Shown piece after piece: positions 57,527 through 64,000 of a stretch of 64,000 nt of DNA (position 1 is its first letter; every line of letters begins with the position of its first letter). The position numbers and the translations under genes are program-made. Under the pieces are notes generated by a model, which saw only the letters and a program-made list of their open reading frames with translations, had not been told where the DNA came from and did not search any database. Origin of the DNA: Candidatus Saccharimonadota bacterium (GTDB lineage: Bacteria > Patescibacteriota > Saccharimonadia > Saccharimonadales > Saccharimonadaceae); contig JAFVBJ010000003.1 of the NCBI GenBank assembly GCA_017480035.1, forward strand, positions 186,001-250,000, read 5' to 3'.

Positions 57527-58453
57527 TTATCCCGAAATTATCGCCGTTGTAATCAGATAAACGATTAGTGAGACAATTAGCGAAAAGGTAAAAATCTCAA
57601 AACTAAACATCAAATATATCTTGAAAATATCCTTCTTTGTTGCGCCAAATGTGCGATAAAGTCGGATATTTTTCTTGTCGATTCTCGAAAGAACAATTCC
57701 GAAAATTCCGAGTAAAATAATCGTCGCAGCGAGAATAACCAGAAATGTAATTATCGCAGCATTGATTGTTTTGTCGAGTTTTTCTTTAGTAGAAATAGTT
57801 TTATTAAACAGCTGGCTAGCCGAGACATTTTCATTTTTATAAAATCTATATGCAGAGTCTTCATCGCCAAAAATAACCAATGGTTCATATTCTTGCATCA
57901 GAAATCCTCTTTGAGCGAGAAAATCTATCACTGCTGTCGTGTTGTCCATCATAATATAAAACGGCGTCTCGTCGCCCGTGTATTCAGCATAAGATTGATA
58001 AAAATTTTCATCAATTTCCGCCTTATTTTTCTTCACGACTGGGATTTTTTCTCCGGAAATATAAAATGTTTTTTCGTGATTTAGAATTTTTCCCGCACGC
58101 TCCAAAATCACGTAGACCTTTTCATTTTGTTGGTTTAGGTATATGATTCTCGCACCTAAAGTTTCTCCACCATATTTTTTTGCCATTTTTGAAACTTTTT
58201 CGTCATAACTTCCAGGAATTTCACAATTTCCCGACAAATAATCGCCGTCGCACATCTTCACTGCCATCAAAACTTTCCCATCCGTCACTTTTGATTCATC
58301 AGAAAGTTCCTTTTGATTTTTTGAAATTTCATGGATAGTCGTTGCTGCGAAAATCCCAAAAACCACCCCGATGACAACTACACTACAACTCGTACAAAAT
58401 TTATGTGCTGAGATATTTTTGTGCCCGAGCTTGAATAGCCGAAAATTTTTCAT
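57527..58453 (-). CDS. FtsX/MacB-like permease with three TM helices
   Basis: 308 residues. N-terminal TM near 24-46, an exported domain of about 185 residues with a Cys pair (AVKMCDGDYLSGNCEIPGSYDEKV), TM2 near 233-257, a coupling loop (SRIDKKNIRLYRTFGATKKDIFKIYLMF, the FtsX/MacB pattern) and TM3 near 283-305. The usual fourth TM is missing, as the protein ends just after TM3. It is translated right after the degenerate ATPase (4-base overlap). It might be a sensory relative rather than a transporter. Confidence 0.75.
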   Translation of the reverse strand: MKNFRLFKLGHKNISAHKFCTSCSVVVIGVVFGIFAATTIHEISKNQKELSDESKVTDGKVLMAVKMCDGDYLSGNCEIPGSYDEKVSKMAKKYGGETLGARIIYLNQQNEKVYVILERAGKILNHEKTFYISGEKIPVVKKNKAEIDENFYQSYAEYTGDETPFYIMMDNTTAVIDFLAQRGFLMQEYEPLVIFGDEDSAYRFYKNENVSASQLFNKTISTKEKLDKTINAAIITFLVILAATIILLGIFGIVLSRIDKKNIRLYRTFGATKKDIFKIYLMFSFEIFTFSLIVSLIVYLITTAIISG

Positions 58454-59094
58454 GCGAGCCTCCCTTCTGCAAATGTCAAAATCCTCGTCGCAAATTTTTC
58501 GACCGCATTGTCATTGCTTGCAATGATTACTATCGCCTGATTCTTCTTCGCAAAATTTTTTAGAAGCGATAATAGAACTTTTGCATCATCATCTTTCAAT
58601 CCTTTTGTTGGTTCGCTCGCCAAAATAATTTTCGGATTCATATAACATGCCCGTGCAATCATTACTTTGACAAAAATATCCTTTTTTAACCCCTTTGGTT
58701 TTCTTTTTAGAATCTCAAAAATCCCGAGATTTTTTGCCATCGTTTCAGTGCGCCTTTTTTGTTCGATTTTTGAAATATTCGCAAAAAATCCCGGCAGGGA
58801 AATATTATCCGCAACCGATAAATCATTTTGAAAATCCTGTGAAACAATTCCAAAAACTGTGCGATATAAATTTTCACACTCACGTCTTTTTATTGCCGTA
58901 ATATCGTATCCCGAAATCACGATTGAACCACTCGAAGCTTTCTCTACTCCATGTAAAATATCAAACAACATCCCAGCTTCTTCTACGTTGCCTTTTACGA
59001 CGATAAATTCGCCATTTTTAGCATCAAAATTTACTTTCGAGACAAGTTCTTTTCCCTTACAAACCTTCGTCACTGACCTAAGTTTAATGCTCAT
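58450..59094 (-). CDS. ABC-type ATPase homologue with all catalytic motifs degraded
   Basis: 214 residues with the order and length of LolD/FtsE ATPases. The Walker A site reads VVKGNVEEAGMLFDILHG instead of GxxGxGKST; Q-loop GIVSQDFQNDLSV is kept; the signature LSGGQ is replaced by LKKDIFVKVMIARACYMNP; Walker B is KIILASEPTKG with Asp changed to Ser; the D-loop is GLKDD; and the H-loop is IASND with His changed to Asn. ATP binding and hydrolysis are therefore unlikely. It forms an operon with the three-TM permease. The frame is intact, so it is a maintained pseudoenzyme, not a pseudogene. Confidence 0.8.
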   Translation of the reverse strand: MSIKLRSVTKVCKGKELVSKVNFDAKNGEFIVVKGNVEEAGMLFDILHGVEKASSGSIVISGYDITAIKRRECENLYRTVFGIVSQDFQNDLSVADNISLPGFFANISKIEQKRRTETMAKNLGIFEILKRKPKGLKKDIFVKVMIARACYMNPKIILASEPTKGLKDDDAKVLLSLLKNFAKKNQAIVIIASNDNAVEKFATRILTFAEGRLA

Positions 59095-59103
59095 GTATAT
59101 CCA

Positions 59104-59112
59104 ATTATATCA
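59104..59112 (-). promoter_or_regulatory. Extended -10 promoter of the degenerate ABC pair
   Basis: Minus-strand TGA-TATAAT ends 9 nt before the ATG at 59094. Confidence 0.55.
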
Positions 59113-59835
59113 CTAAATTTTTACTTCAACTGCGCGCTCTTTTGGGCAAGTATTGAGGATTCTCACCATCGCATCTTTTTCAGCGTTCGTCACCCAAAGT
59201 CCGTATTTATATTTCACTGAAATTTGTCTCGCGATGTATTGGCAACGAAAACTTTTATTTTTTGGCAGCCACGTCGCCGCATCGCCATCCGATTTTTGCA
59301 TATTCGCGCTTGCATCTGCCGCCACCAAATTTAGCGGGTCAGTTGCAATTTTATATCGTTCGTCTTTCGTTTTGTACTGTGCGCCTTTTTGCCACGCATC
59401 CGACAGAGCCACGATATGATCAATTTGTACCTGCTTCGAGATTTGTTTTTTCTCTGTAAATTCGACTTCTTCGCCATTATACGGCTCATAATATTTTCCA
59501 GCAATCACGGTGCAATTATCCGTATCAAGTTTCGCCGTTTCGCCAAAATCACGTTTCAAAATCCTCTGTCTTAAATTACAACCGTTTTCGCTCGGCCATG
59601 TATCATAAAACTCTTCGCGTGCATAGCCGGTTTTCGGTGCGCGTCCTTTCACCTCAATTTTTTCGAGTACATCTTTTGCGAGCGGCGCATCGGGGTCGGA
59701 CACATTCGAACTGCCGTTCGCATCTTCTGTGAACTGGATTTTTTGCCATGCGTCCGGATTCAATAAAACCAGTGCAACAAAAGCTACTGTCGCTCCCAGC
59801 CCCCAAATCACTCTACGTTTTTGATATTTACCCAC
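59113..59835 (-). CDS. Secreted or membrane-anchored HNH nuclease (DUF1524 type)
   Basis: About 240 residues from the GTG that lies 6 nt after AGGAG (a TTG one codon earlier is too close). N-terminal TM or signal near 8-27. NGCNLRQRILKRDF, VQIDHIVALSDAWQKGA (Asp-His of the HNH site), DPLNLVAADASANMQKSDGDAATWLP and FRCQYIARQI are the blocks of DUF1524-type extracellular nucleases known mostly from Actinobacteria. It would cut DNA or RNA outside the cell, which suits a nucleotide-scavenging epibiont. Gene transfer from an actinobacterial host is a possible origin, unproven. Confidence 0.85.
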   Translation of the reverse strand: MGKYQKRRVIWGLGATVAFVALVLLNPDAWQKIQFTEDANGSSNVSDPDAPLAKDVLEKIEVKGRAPKTGYAREEFYDTWPSENGCNLRQRILKRDFGETAKLDTDNCTVIAGKYYEPYNGEEVEFTEKKQISKQVQIDHIVALSDAWQKGAQYKTKDERYKIATDPLNLVAADASANMQKSDGDAATWLPKNKSFRCQYIARQISVKYKYGLWVTNAEKDAMVRILNTCPKERAVEVKI

Positions 59836-59844
59836 CAAGTTCTC

Positions 59845-60510
59845 CTATCTTTTTGCGACTGCCATTGCATCATCGTCGTTGTCAAAATCATCTTCCGGCA
59901 ACTCGCCCAACATTCTCTTAATCAACATTTTCAAAGTCAAAAGTCCAACCACTTGTCCGTCTGAATTTACCACCATGAAGAAATATGAGCTAGTACGAAG
60001 AAAAGCCGAGAGCGCCTCCGAAAGTGTGTAATTTTCGCGCATATAATAAACTTTCTCATCCAGAAACGATGCCGCACGGTCCGTGTCTTTCACTTCAAGT
60101 GAATTTAAAAGCTTTGTGTGGATAATCCCCGCAATTCCACCTTTCGTATCGAGCACCGGGAAGTGTGAAAATCCAGATTTATAGAGCTTATCAAGCGTCA
60201 ACGGTCCCATAAAATCATTGATATGGACGAATGTAATTTCTCCGCGTGGAAGCATAATATCGCGCACTTTTTTATCCGAAAAAGTCATCGCCATCATAAT
60301 TTTTTCACGATCAGCTTCCGACAGAACATTTTTCGGCACTTTTTTCAGCACCCAAACCAAATCTTCTTCTGTTTCTGGCAGATAAATTTCCGGAATTTCC
60401 GGCTCAACATGGCGATATTTATCCAACTTTGGCCCCAACTTCTTTGCGAGCCAAATCATAAATTTGTTTTGTTTCTTTTTTTCTTCCATAGACCTCCGAT
60501 TTTCTCCCAC
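59845..60510 (-). CDS. CBS-domain protein, CorC/HlyC-like
   Basis: About 220 residues (GTG 60510) or 214 (ATG 60489, which has GGAGGT only 2 nt upstream). After a basic region come LSEADREKIMMAMTFSDKKVRDIMLPRGEITFVH and two CBS motifs (VRDIMLPR...SHFPVLD-GIAGIIHTK and RENYTLSEALSAFL...FMVVNSDGQVVGLLTLKML), the pattern of CorC/TlyC proteins but without the DUF21 membrane domain and with an acidic end instead of the transporter-associated domain. A CBS pair usually binds adenine nucleotides and regulates a partner; the partner is unknown. Confidence 0.8.
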   Translation of the reverse strand: MGENRRSMEEKKKQNKFMIWLAKKLGPKLDKYRHVEPEIPEIYLPETEEDLVWVLKKVPKNVLSEADREKIMMAMTFSDKKVRDIMLPRGEITFVHINDFMGPLTLDKLYKSGFSHFPVLDTKGGIAGIIHTKLLNSLEVKDTDRAASFLDEKVYYMRENYTLSEALSAFLRTSSYFFMVVNSDGQVVGLLTLKMLIKRMLGELPEDDFDNDDDAMAVAKR

Positions 60511-60526
60511 CGGACAACAAATGATG

Positions 60527-60545
60527 TATAATATATATTATATCA
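60527..60545. promoter_or_regulatory. Overlapping divergent promoters of the CBS and DsbA-like genes
   Basis: Plus-strand TATAAT at 60527-60532 serves the DsbA-like gene; minus-strand TGA-TATAAT at 60537-60545 serves the CBS gene. The -10 boxes are only 4 bp apart, so polymerases may compete. Confidence 0.55.
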
Positions 60546-60559
60546 AAATAGGAGTAAAA

Positions 60560-61261
60560 ATGAGAAAAACTACAGCAATTATTCTTGGAATTCTCGTCGC
60601 TATCATTATCGCTGTCGCTGGAAATGCCTACTTCCAGAAAAAAGCTTGGACTGATGCTGTCGGCAAATTTGATGAATGGGAAATTCAAGAGGGAAACGAA
60701 TATAATGGCAATATTGGTGACATCGTCATCGGTAACAAAGATGCAAAAGTCCGCATCATCGAATATGCCGATTTTCAATGTTCCGCTTGTGCGACTACTT
60801 TCCCATACATTCATGACGTCGTTGAAGAATATGGCGACCAAATCGCTTATATCTATCGTAACTACGCTATTAATTATCACCAAAACGCTACCGCTGCTGC
60901 TACTGCCGTTATCGCTGCGTACAACCAGGGGTATTTCTCTGAATATGCAACGCTAATGTTCGCCGGCCAAAACGATTGGTTCTATTCTGAAGGTGAAACT
61001 CGCGATAAACAATTTGAAGATTACTTCACGGCCGCGACCGATGGAAAAGGCGACCTCGAAAAATATAAATCTGACTTAAAGTCCCAGTCCATTAAGGATA
61101 AACTTGCTGTTGACCGCGAATTTGCTAACCGCGCTAATCTCACAGCTACCCCGCTTATCTTCATCAACAAAGAGAAATTTGACGTCGAATCCGCTAAGGA
61201 ATCAGAATTTAAACAATCTTTCAAAAACCGCATCAACGCCGCTCTAAAAGACGCTGAATAA
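60560..61261 (+). CDS. Membrane-anchored DsbA-like thiol-disulfide oxidoreductase
   Basis: 233 residues from the ATG with AGGAG 5 nt upstream. Signal anchor near 5-25. GNKDAKVRIIEYADFQCSACATTFPYIHDVVEEYGDQIAYIYRNYAI is the DsbA/Thioredoxin_4 active site with CSAC (Cys pair), and LTATPLIFINKEKFD gives the cis-Pro. It would introduce or shuffle disulfides outside the membrane. The secreted Cys-rich proteins in this window (14334-17732, the pseudopilins, 28369-29820) are natural clients. Confidence 0.9.
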   Translation: MRKTTAIILGILVAIIIAVAGNAYFQKKAWTDAVGKFDEWEIQEGNEYNGNIGDIVIGNKDAKVRIIEYADFQCSACATTFPYIHDVVEEYGDQIAYIYRNYAINYHQNATAAATAVIAAYNQGYFSEYATLMFAGQNDWFYSEGETRDKQFEDYFTAATDGKGDLEKYKSDLKSQSIKDKLAVDREFANRANLTATPLIFINKEKFDVESAKESEFKQSFKNRINAALKDAE

Positions 61262-61290
61262 AGCTTATGCTTGAATATTTTTCAATTCTT

Positions 61291-61299
61291 TGATAAAAT
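61291..61299 (+). promoter_or_regulatory. Extended -10 promoter of the 26-residue ORF unit
   Basis: TGA-TAAAAT after the DsbA-like stop; predicted start near 61306. Confidence 0.5.
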
Positions 61300-61302
61300 A
61301 GA

Positions 61303-61395
61303 ACCTGTTGTTTCTTTCAGAAGTCGTATTTGTCCTAGGTCGATTGGTTCTAATGGGACATGGGAACAACTATCATTAAGGAGTTGAATTTTAAC
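61303..61395 (+). other. Structured leader upstream of a very small ORF
   Basis: About 90 nt with several complementary segments: GAACC (61301-61305) and GGTTC (61346-61350), GTTGTT (61307-61312) and AACAAC (61365-61370), TGTCC (61332-61336) and GGGACA (61355-61360). These pairings overlap in space and could form a pseudoknot or alternative folds. It ends in AAGGAG. It does not match a riboswitch class I know. Confidence 0.45.
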
Positions 61396-61476
61396 ATGCG
61401 TAGACTTAAACGTGATACATCACGCAAGAAGTCGAAACTTCCTCCTGCCCCATGGCAAGAGTTCATCGAATACTAG
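61396..61476 (+). CDS. Very small protein (26 residues)
   Basis: It starts MRRLKRDTSRKKSKLPPAP and ends WQEFIEY. A basic half (Arg/Lys) is joined by a PPAPW hinge to an acidic-aromatic end. AAGGAG lies 12 nt upstream, a terminator follows 24 nt after the stop, and a promoter precedes it, so the unit is a complete tiny transcript. It could be an expressed microprotein, or a leader peptide within a regulatory RNA. Confidence 0.5.
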   Translation: MRRLKRDTSRKKSKLPPAPWQEFIEY

Positions 61477-61498
61477 ATCTATCGAAGTATTTGAGCCT

Positions 61499-61528
61499 AA
61501 ATCCCCTCTGTACTAGAGGGGATTTTTG
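61499..61528 (+). terminator. Intrinsic terminator before aspS
   Basis: ATCCCCTCT / AGAGGGGAT hairpin followed by TTTTT. Confidence 0.9.
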
Positions 61529-61537
61529 TGGTATAAT
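61529..61537 (+). promoter_or_regulatory. Extended -10 promoter of aspS
   Basis: TGG-TATAAT adjoining the terminator, about 28 nt before the ATG at 61565. Confidence 0.55.
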
Positions 61538-61564
61538 AAATAGGTTATAAATTTGAGAGACAAT

Positions 61565-63367
61565 ATGAGAGAATTATCACTAGATTTAAAAGGAAAAATT
61601 GGCGAAAAAGTTGAAGTAAAAGGTTGGGTTAATTCCCGTCGTGACCACGGTGGCTTGATTTTTATTGACCTCCGCGACGAAAAAGGCATTATCCAGCTCG
61701 TCGTCACTCCTGATACAAAAGATTCTTTCAGTCTCGCCGAATCCGTCCGTGACGAATTTGTCTTGTCCGCGACCGGAAAAATCCGTGAACGCGCACCTGA
61801 GCTAAAAAACCCAAACATCGAAACTGGTGAAATCGAACTAGTTGTTGAATCTCTCGAACTTTTAAACCGCTCCGACACTCCTCCGGTCAACACTCATGAC
61901 GACGGCCCAGAATCTGGCGAAGATTTACGTCTTAAATATCGCTATCTCGACCTTCGCCGCCCGTACATGCAGAGATTGCTTCGTCGTCGCTCTGAATTTT
62001 ATAAATTCCTTCGTGATTACATGTACGAAAAAGATTTTATTGAAGTGACGACTCCAATTCTCGCAAACAGCTCTCCGGAAGGCGCTCGTGATTTTCTCGT
62101 CCCATCTCGTCTTCATCCGGGTGAATTTTATGCTCTCCCGCAAGCTCCGCAACAATTCAAGCAACTTTTGATGGTTGGCGGTGTCCCGCGTTATTTCCAA
62201 CTCGCCCCGTGTTTCCGCGACGAAGACCCGCGCGCCGATCGTCTCTACGGCGACTTTTATCAACTTGATCTTGAGATGGCCTTTGTCGACAATGGCGAAG
62301 AAATCCGCAAAACTATGGAACCACTCATCAAAAATCTCGCGACCAAATTCGTCAATAAAAAACTCGTCCTAAAATCCGAAGTTGCGAAAAGATATTTGAC
62401 CGATGCTGACGATATGATTCCGCGCATCCCATACGACGTCGCGATGGATAACTATGGTGTCGACAAGCCAGACCTTCGCTATGGCATGGAACTTATCGAT
62501 CTCACAGAAGCTCTTAAAGACACCGAATTTAAAGTCTTCAAATCACCTTGCGTGAAAGCTCTCTGCGTGAAGAATGGCGCAAGCTTGACTCGTTCTCAAA
62601 TCGACAATTTCACCGAAAAAGCTCGCAAACTTGGCGCTGGCGGTCTTGCTTACATCATTTATGAAAATGGCACCGAAAAATCCCCAATCGCCAAATTCTT
62701 GAAAGAAGAAGAACTCAAAAAAATCAAGGAACTCACCGGCGCAACCGATGGCGACGCAGTTTTCTTTGGCTCCGACACACGCGAAAAAGTCAACAAAGTT
62801 CTCGGACAACTCCGTATCGAATTTGCCGACCACTTCGAGCTAAAAAATGACGCCGAAGTTGCACTTTGTTGGATTATTGATTTTCCATTCTACGAATTTA
62901 ACGATGGCGAAAAGAAAATCGATTTTGGCCACAACCCATTCTCGATGCCAAAAGGCGGTCTTTCTGCTCTCGAAAACGCTAAAACTGATGAAGAAAAACT
63001 TGCTATCGTCGCCGACCAATACGACATGGTAATGAACGGTTTTGAAATCTGTTCTGGCGCCGTCAGAAACCATAACCCAGAAATCATGTATAAAGTCTTC
63101 GGCATTCTTGGTTACGACAAAAAATACGTCGAAGAGCGCTTTGGCGGTATGCTAAACGCCTTCAAATTCGGTGCTCCACCGCACGCTGGTTGTGCCTTTG
63201 GTATCGAACGCATCTTCATGGTGCTCGAAGACGCGAAAAACATCCGCGACATCGTCGCCTTCCCGAAGAATGGCTCTGGTATCGATTTGATGATGGGCTC
63301 ACCTACTCCTGTCGACGATTATCAACTTGAGGATACTCATATCGCCGTTATCAGAGAAGAAGATTAA
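61565..63367 (+). CDS. aspS: Aspartate--tRNA ligase (possibly Asp/Asn non-discriminating)
   Basis: 600 residues, bacterial type. The N-terminal anticodon-binding OB fold (VKGWVNSRRDHGGLIFIDLRDEKGIIQLVV), catalytic motifs (RDFLVPSRLHPGEFYALPQAPQQFKQLLM; motif 2 YFQLAPCFRDEDPRADR; motif 3 GCAFGIERIFMVL) and the central GAD insert (about 290-420) are all present. It charges tRNA-Asp; in genomes lacking AsnRS such enzymes also charge tRNA-Asn, which cannot be decided here. The ATG is preferred over an in-frame TTG at 61553. Confidence 0.97.
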   Translation: MRELSLDLKGKIGEKVEVKGWVNSRRDHGGLIFIDLRDEKGIIQLVVTPDTKDSFSLAESVRDEFVLSATGKIRERAPELKNPNIETGEIELVVESLELLNRSDTPPVNTHDDGPESGEDLRLKYRYLDLRRPYMQRLLRRRSEFYKFLRDYMYEKDFIEVTTPILANSSPEGARDFLVPSRLHPGEFYALPQAPQQFKQLLMVGGVPRYFQLAPCFRDEDPRADRLYGDFYQLDLEMAFVDNGEEIRKTMEPLIKNLATKFVNKKLVLKSEVAKRYLTDADDMIPRIPYDVAMDNYGVDKPDLRYGMELIDLTEALKDTEFKVFKSPCVKALCVKNGASLTRSQIDNFTEKARKLGAGGLAYIIYENGTEKSPIAKFLKEEELKKIKELTGATDGDAVFFGSDTREKVNKVLGQLRIEFADHFELKNDAEVALCWIIDFPFYEFNDGEKKIDFGHNPFSMPKGGLSALENAKTDEEKLAIVADQYDMVMNGFEICSGAVRNHNPEIMYKVFGILGYDKKYVEERFGGMLNAFKFGAPPHAGCAFGIERIFMVLEDAKNIRDIVAFPKNGSGIDLMMGSPTPVDDYQLEDTHIAVIREED

Positions 63368-63391
63368 AGAAAACTAAAAAATCATAGAAAA

Positions 63392-63418
63392 TTAGCACTC
63401 ATCATTGACGAGTGCTAA
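63392..63418 (+). promoter_or_regulatory. CIRCE element and promoter of the clp gene
   Basis: TTAGCACTC-N9-GAGTGCTAA, perfect HrcA operator. -35 TTGACG (63405-63410) overlaps it and -10 TATAAT is at 63428-63433 with 17-bp spacing. The same regulator should control this gene and dnaK. Confidence 0.95.
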
Positions 63419-63442
63419 TTTTTTGTGTATAATAGAGGTAAT

Positions 63443-64000
63443 ATGCAAGACGATTTACAAGGAATAACTAATAGTCTCTCTGAAAACGCTCGTTTTGCGC
63501 TTCAGAAAGCTGATTTTTACGCTAAACGCTACAACCAAGGTGCAGTCCAAACTGAACATCTACTCCTCGGTATTCTCGCACAAGATACTTCAACCGGCGC
63601 ACGTCTCCTAGCCGATGAAAACGTCCGACTCGAAGATGCCGAAAAAACTATCAAATCCGAACCGGTAGAAATCCGTGAAAAAGAAATGTCGATGATGTCG
63701 CTTACCGAAGCTGTAGTCTTGACTCTTCGTATGTCTGCTAAAATTGTTCACGAACAGGGAATAAAAGTCATCGGTACTGAACATATATTATATGCTCTAA
63801 TTAACCAAGCGAACTCAAAAGCCGCTCTGATGCTTGAAAGTCTCGAAGTTGATCTCGACCAACTCGCTGACACAATCGAACGTTTGATTGAAAAACAATC
63901 CGAAGACACAAAAGTTGAAGAGAAAAAAGCCGAATACAAGCGCAAAATGCCAGTAAAATGGCTCAAACGCTACGGCCAAGATTTGACCGAGATGGCTCGT
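63443..64000 (+). CDS. Clp protease/disaggregase ATPase, N-terminal part (ClpC/ClpB family), cut by window edge
   Basis: The first 186 residues are seen. Two Clp_N repeats are clear: LSENARFALQKADFYAKRYNQGAVQTEHLLLGILAQ and LTLRMSAKIVHEQGIKVIGTEHILYALI, followed by an acidic, Lys-rich linker and LKRYGQDLTEMAR, the start of the first AAA+ domain. ClpC and ClpB cannot be separated without the middle domain; CIRCE control is compatible with either. The start codon lies 9 nt after TATAAT, with GAGGT between. Confidence 0.88.
   Translation, partial: MQDDLQGITNSLSENARFALQKADFYAKRYNQGAVQTEHLLLGILAQDTSTGARLLADENVRLEDAEKTIKSEPVEIREKEMSMMSLTEAVVLTLRMSAKIVHEQGIKVIGTEHILYALINQANSKAALMLESLEVDLDQLADTIERLIEKQSEDTKVEEKKAEYKRKMPVKWLKRYGQDLTEMAR

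Noticed and set aside
61303-61476. tmRNA, SRP RNA or 6S RNA identity for the small transcript
   Set aside because: No tag-peptide frame with CCA end, no SRP GGAA/GCAG loop sequence and no long 6S-type bulged stem could be found.
1-64000. Insertion sequences, prophage, integrons or att sites
   Set aside because: No transposase, integrase, phage structural gene or flanking direct repeat was found in any open frame.

Overview
The window looks like part of a small-genome, host-associated bacterium of the Patescibacteria/CPR, most likely Candidatus Saccharibacteria (TM7). This is inferred from gene content, not from a marker-gene search. Supporting points are many short lineage-type proteins, very compact packing, a non-fimbrial type IV pilus locus with large Cys-rich secreted proteins, a fused RNase HII-YraN, long low-complexity tails on ribosomal proteins S20 and L19, and few biosynthetic genes. 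TGA is used as a normal stop codon (for example at the wzm/wzt and rpsO ends), so this is not the recoded SR1/Gracilibacteria lineage.

Layout. 1-8290: surface polysaccharide cluster (GT2 transferase, Wzm/Wzt-type ABC exporter, UDP-galactopyranose mutase, priming sugar-phosphate transferase, and a glycosyltransferase fused to an O-antigen-ligase-type membrane domain). 8262-12805: phosphate acetyltransferase, a MurC-like ligase, small unknowns and a lipoprotein. 12912-22246: tRNA-Ile2, a DivIC/FtsB-like protein and a pilus/pseudopilin locus containing a 1132-residue secreted Cys-rich protein. 22375-28222: initiator tRNA, two GT-C membrane glycosyltransferases and a minus-strand operon with a cysteine-less flavoprotein. 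28369-33738: Cys-repeat surface protein, dnaK under CIRCE control, and a TylF-like methyltransferase. 33793-46458: uppP, rpsT, mutM, a short holA-like gene, a DHH-like protein without its DHH motif, truB, dus, rpsO, a small alarmone synthetase, pnp and rplS. 46506-51015: pilB, rnhB-yraN, ATP-grasp, NUDIX and HD proteins. 51016-52238: a divergent pair around two NrdR-type boxes. 52301-59094: ABC/MacB exporter, ychF, mscS, and a degenerate FtsE/FtsX-like pair. 59113-64000: secreted HNH nuclease, CBS protein, DsbA-like oxidoreductase, a small-ORF RNA unit, aspS, and a CIRCE-controlled clp gene that runs off the end.

How the genes may work together. Secreted proteins rich in cysteine (adhesin, Cys-repeat protein) fit with a DsbA-like oxidoreductase. 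PMT-type glycosyltransferases next to the pilus locus could glycosylate pilins. Pilus ATPase, pseudopilins and a secreted nuclease fit an epibiont that attaches to a host and scavenges nucleic acid. The two most striking signals are (i) a stand-alone protein resembling the glycyl-radical tail of class III ribonucleotide reductase, divergent from a formate/nitrite-type channel, with two NrdR boxes at their promoters; and (ii) a recurring promoter plan, TGn-TATAAT followed 6-10 nt later by the start codon, which predicts leaderless or nearly leaderless mRNAs for about twenty genes. A third is a palindromic repeat family that lies in frame inside one coding region and at the end of another.
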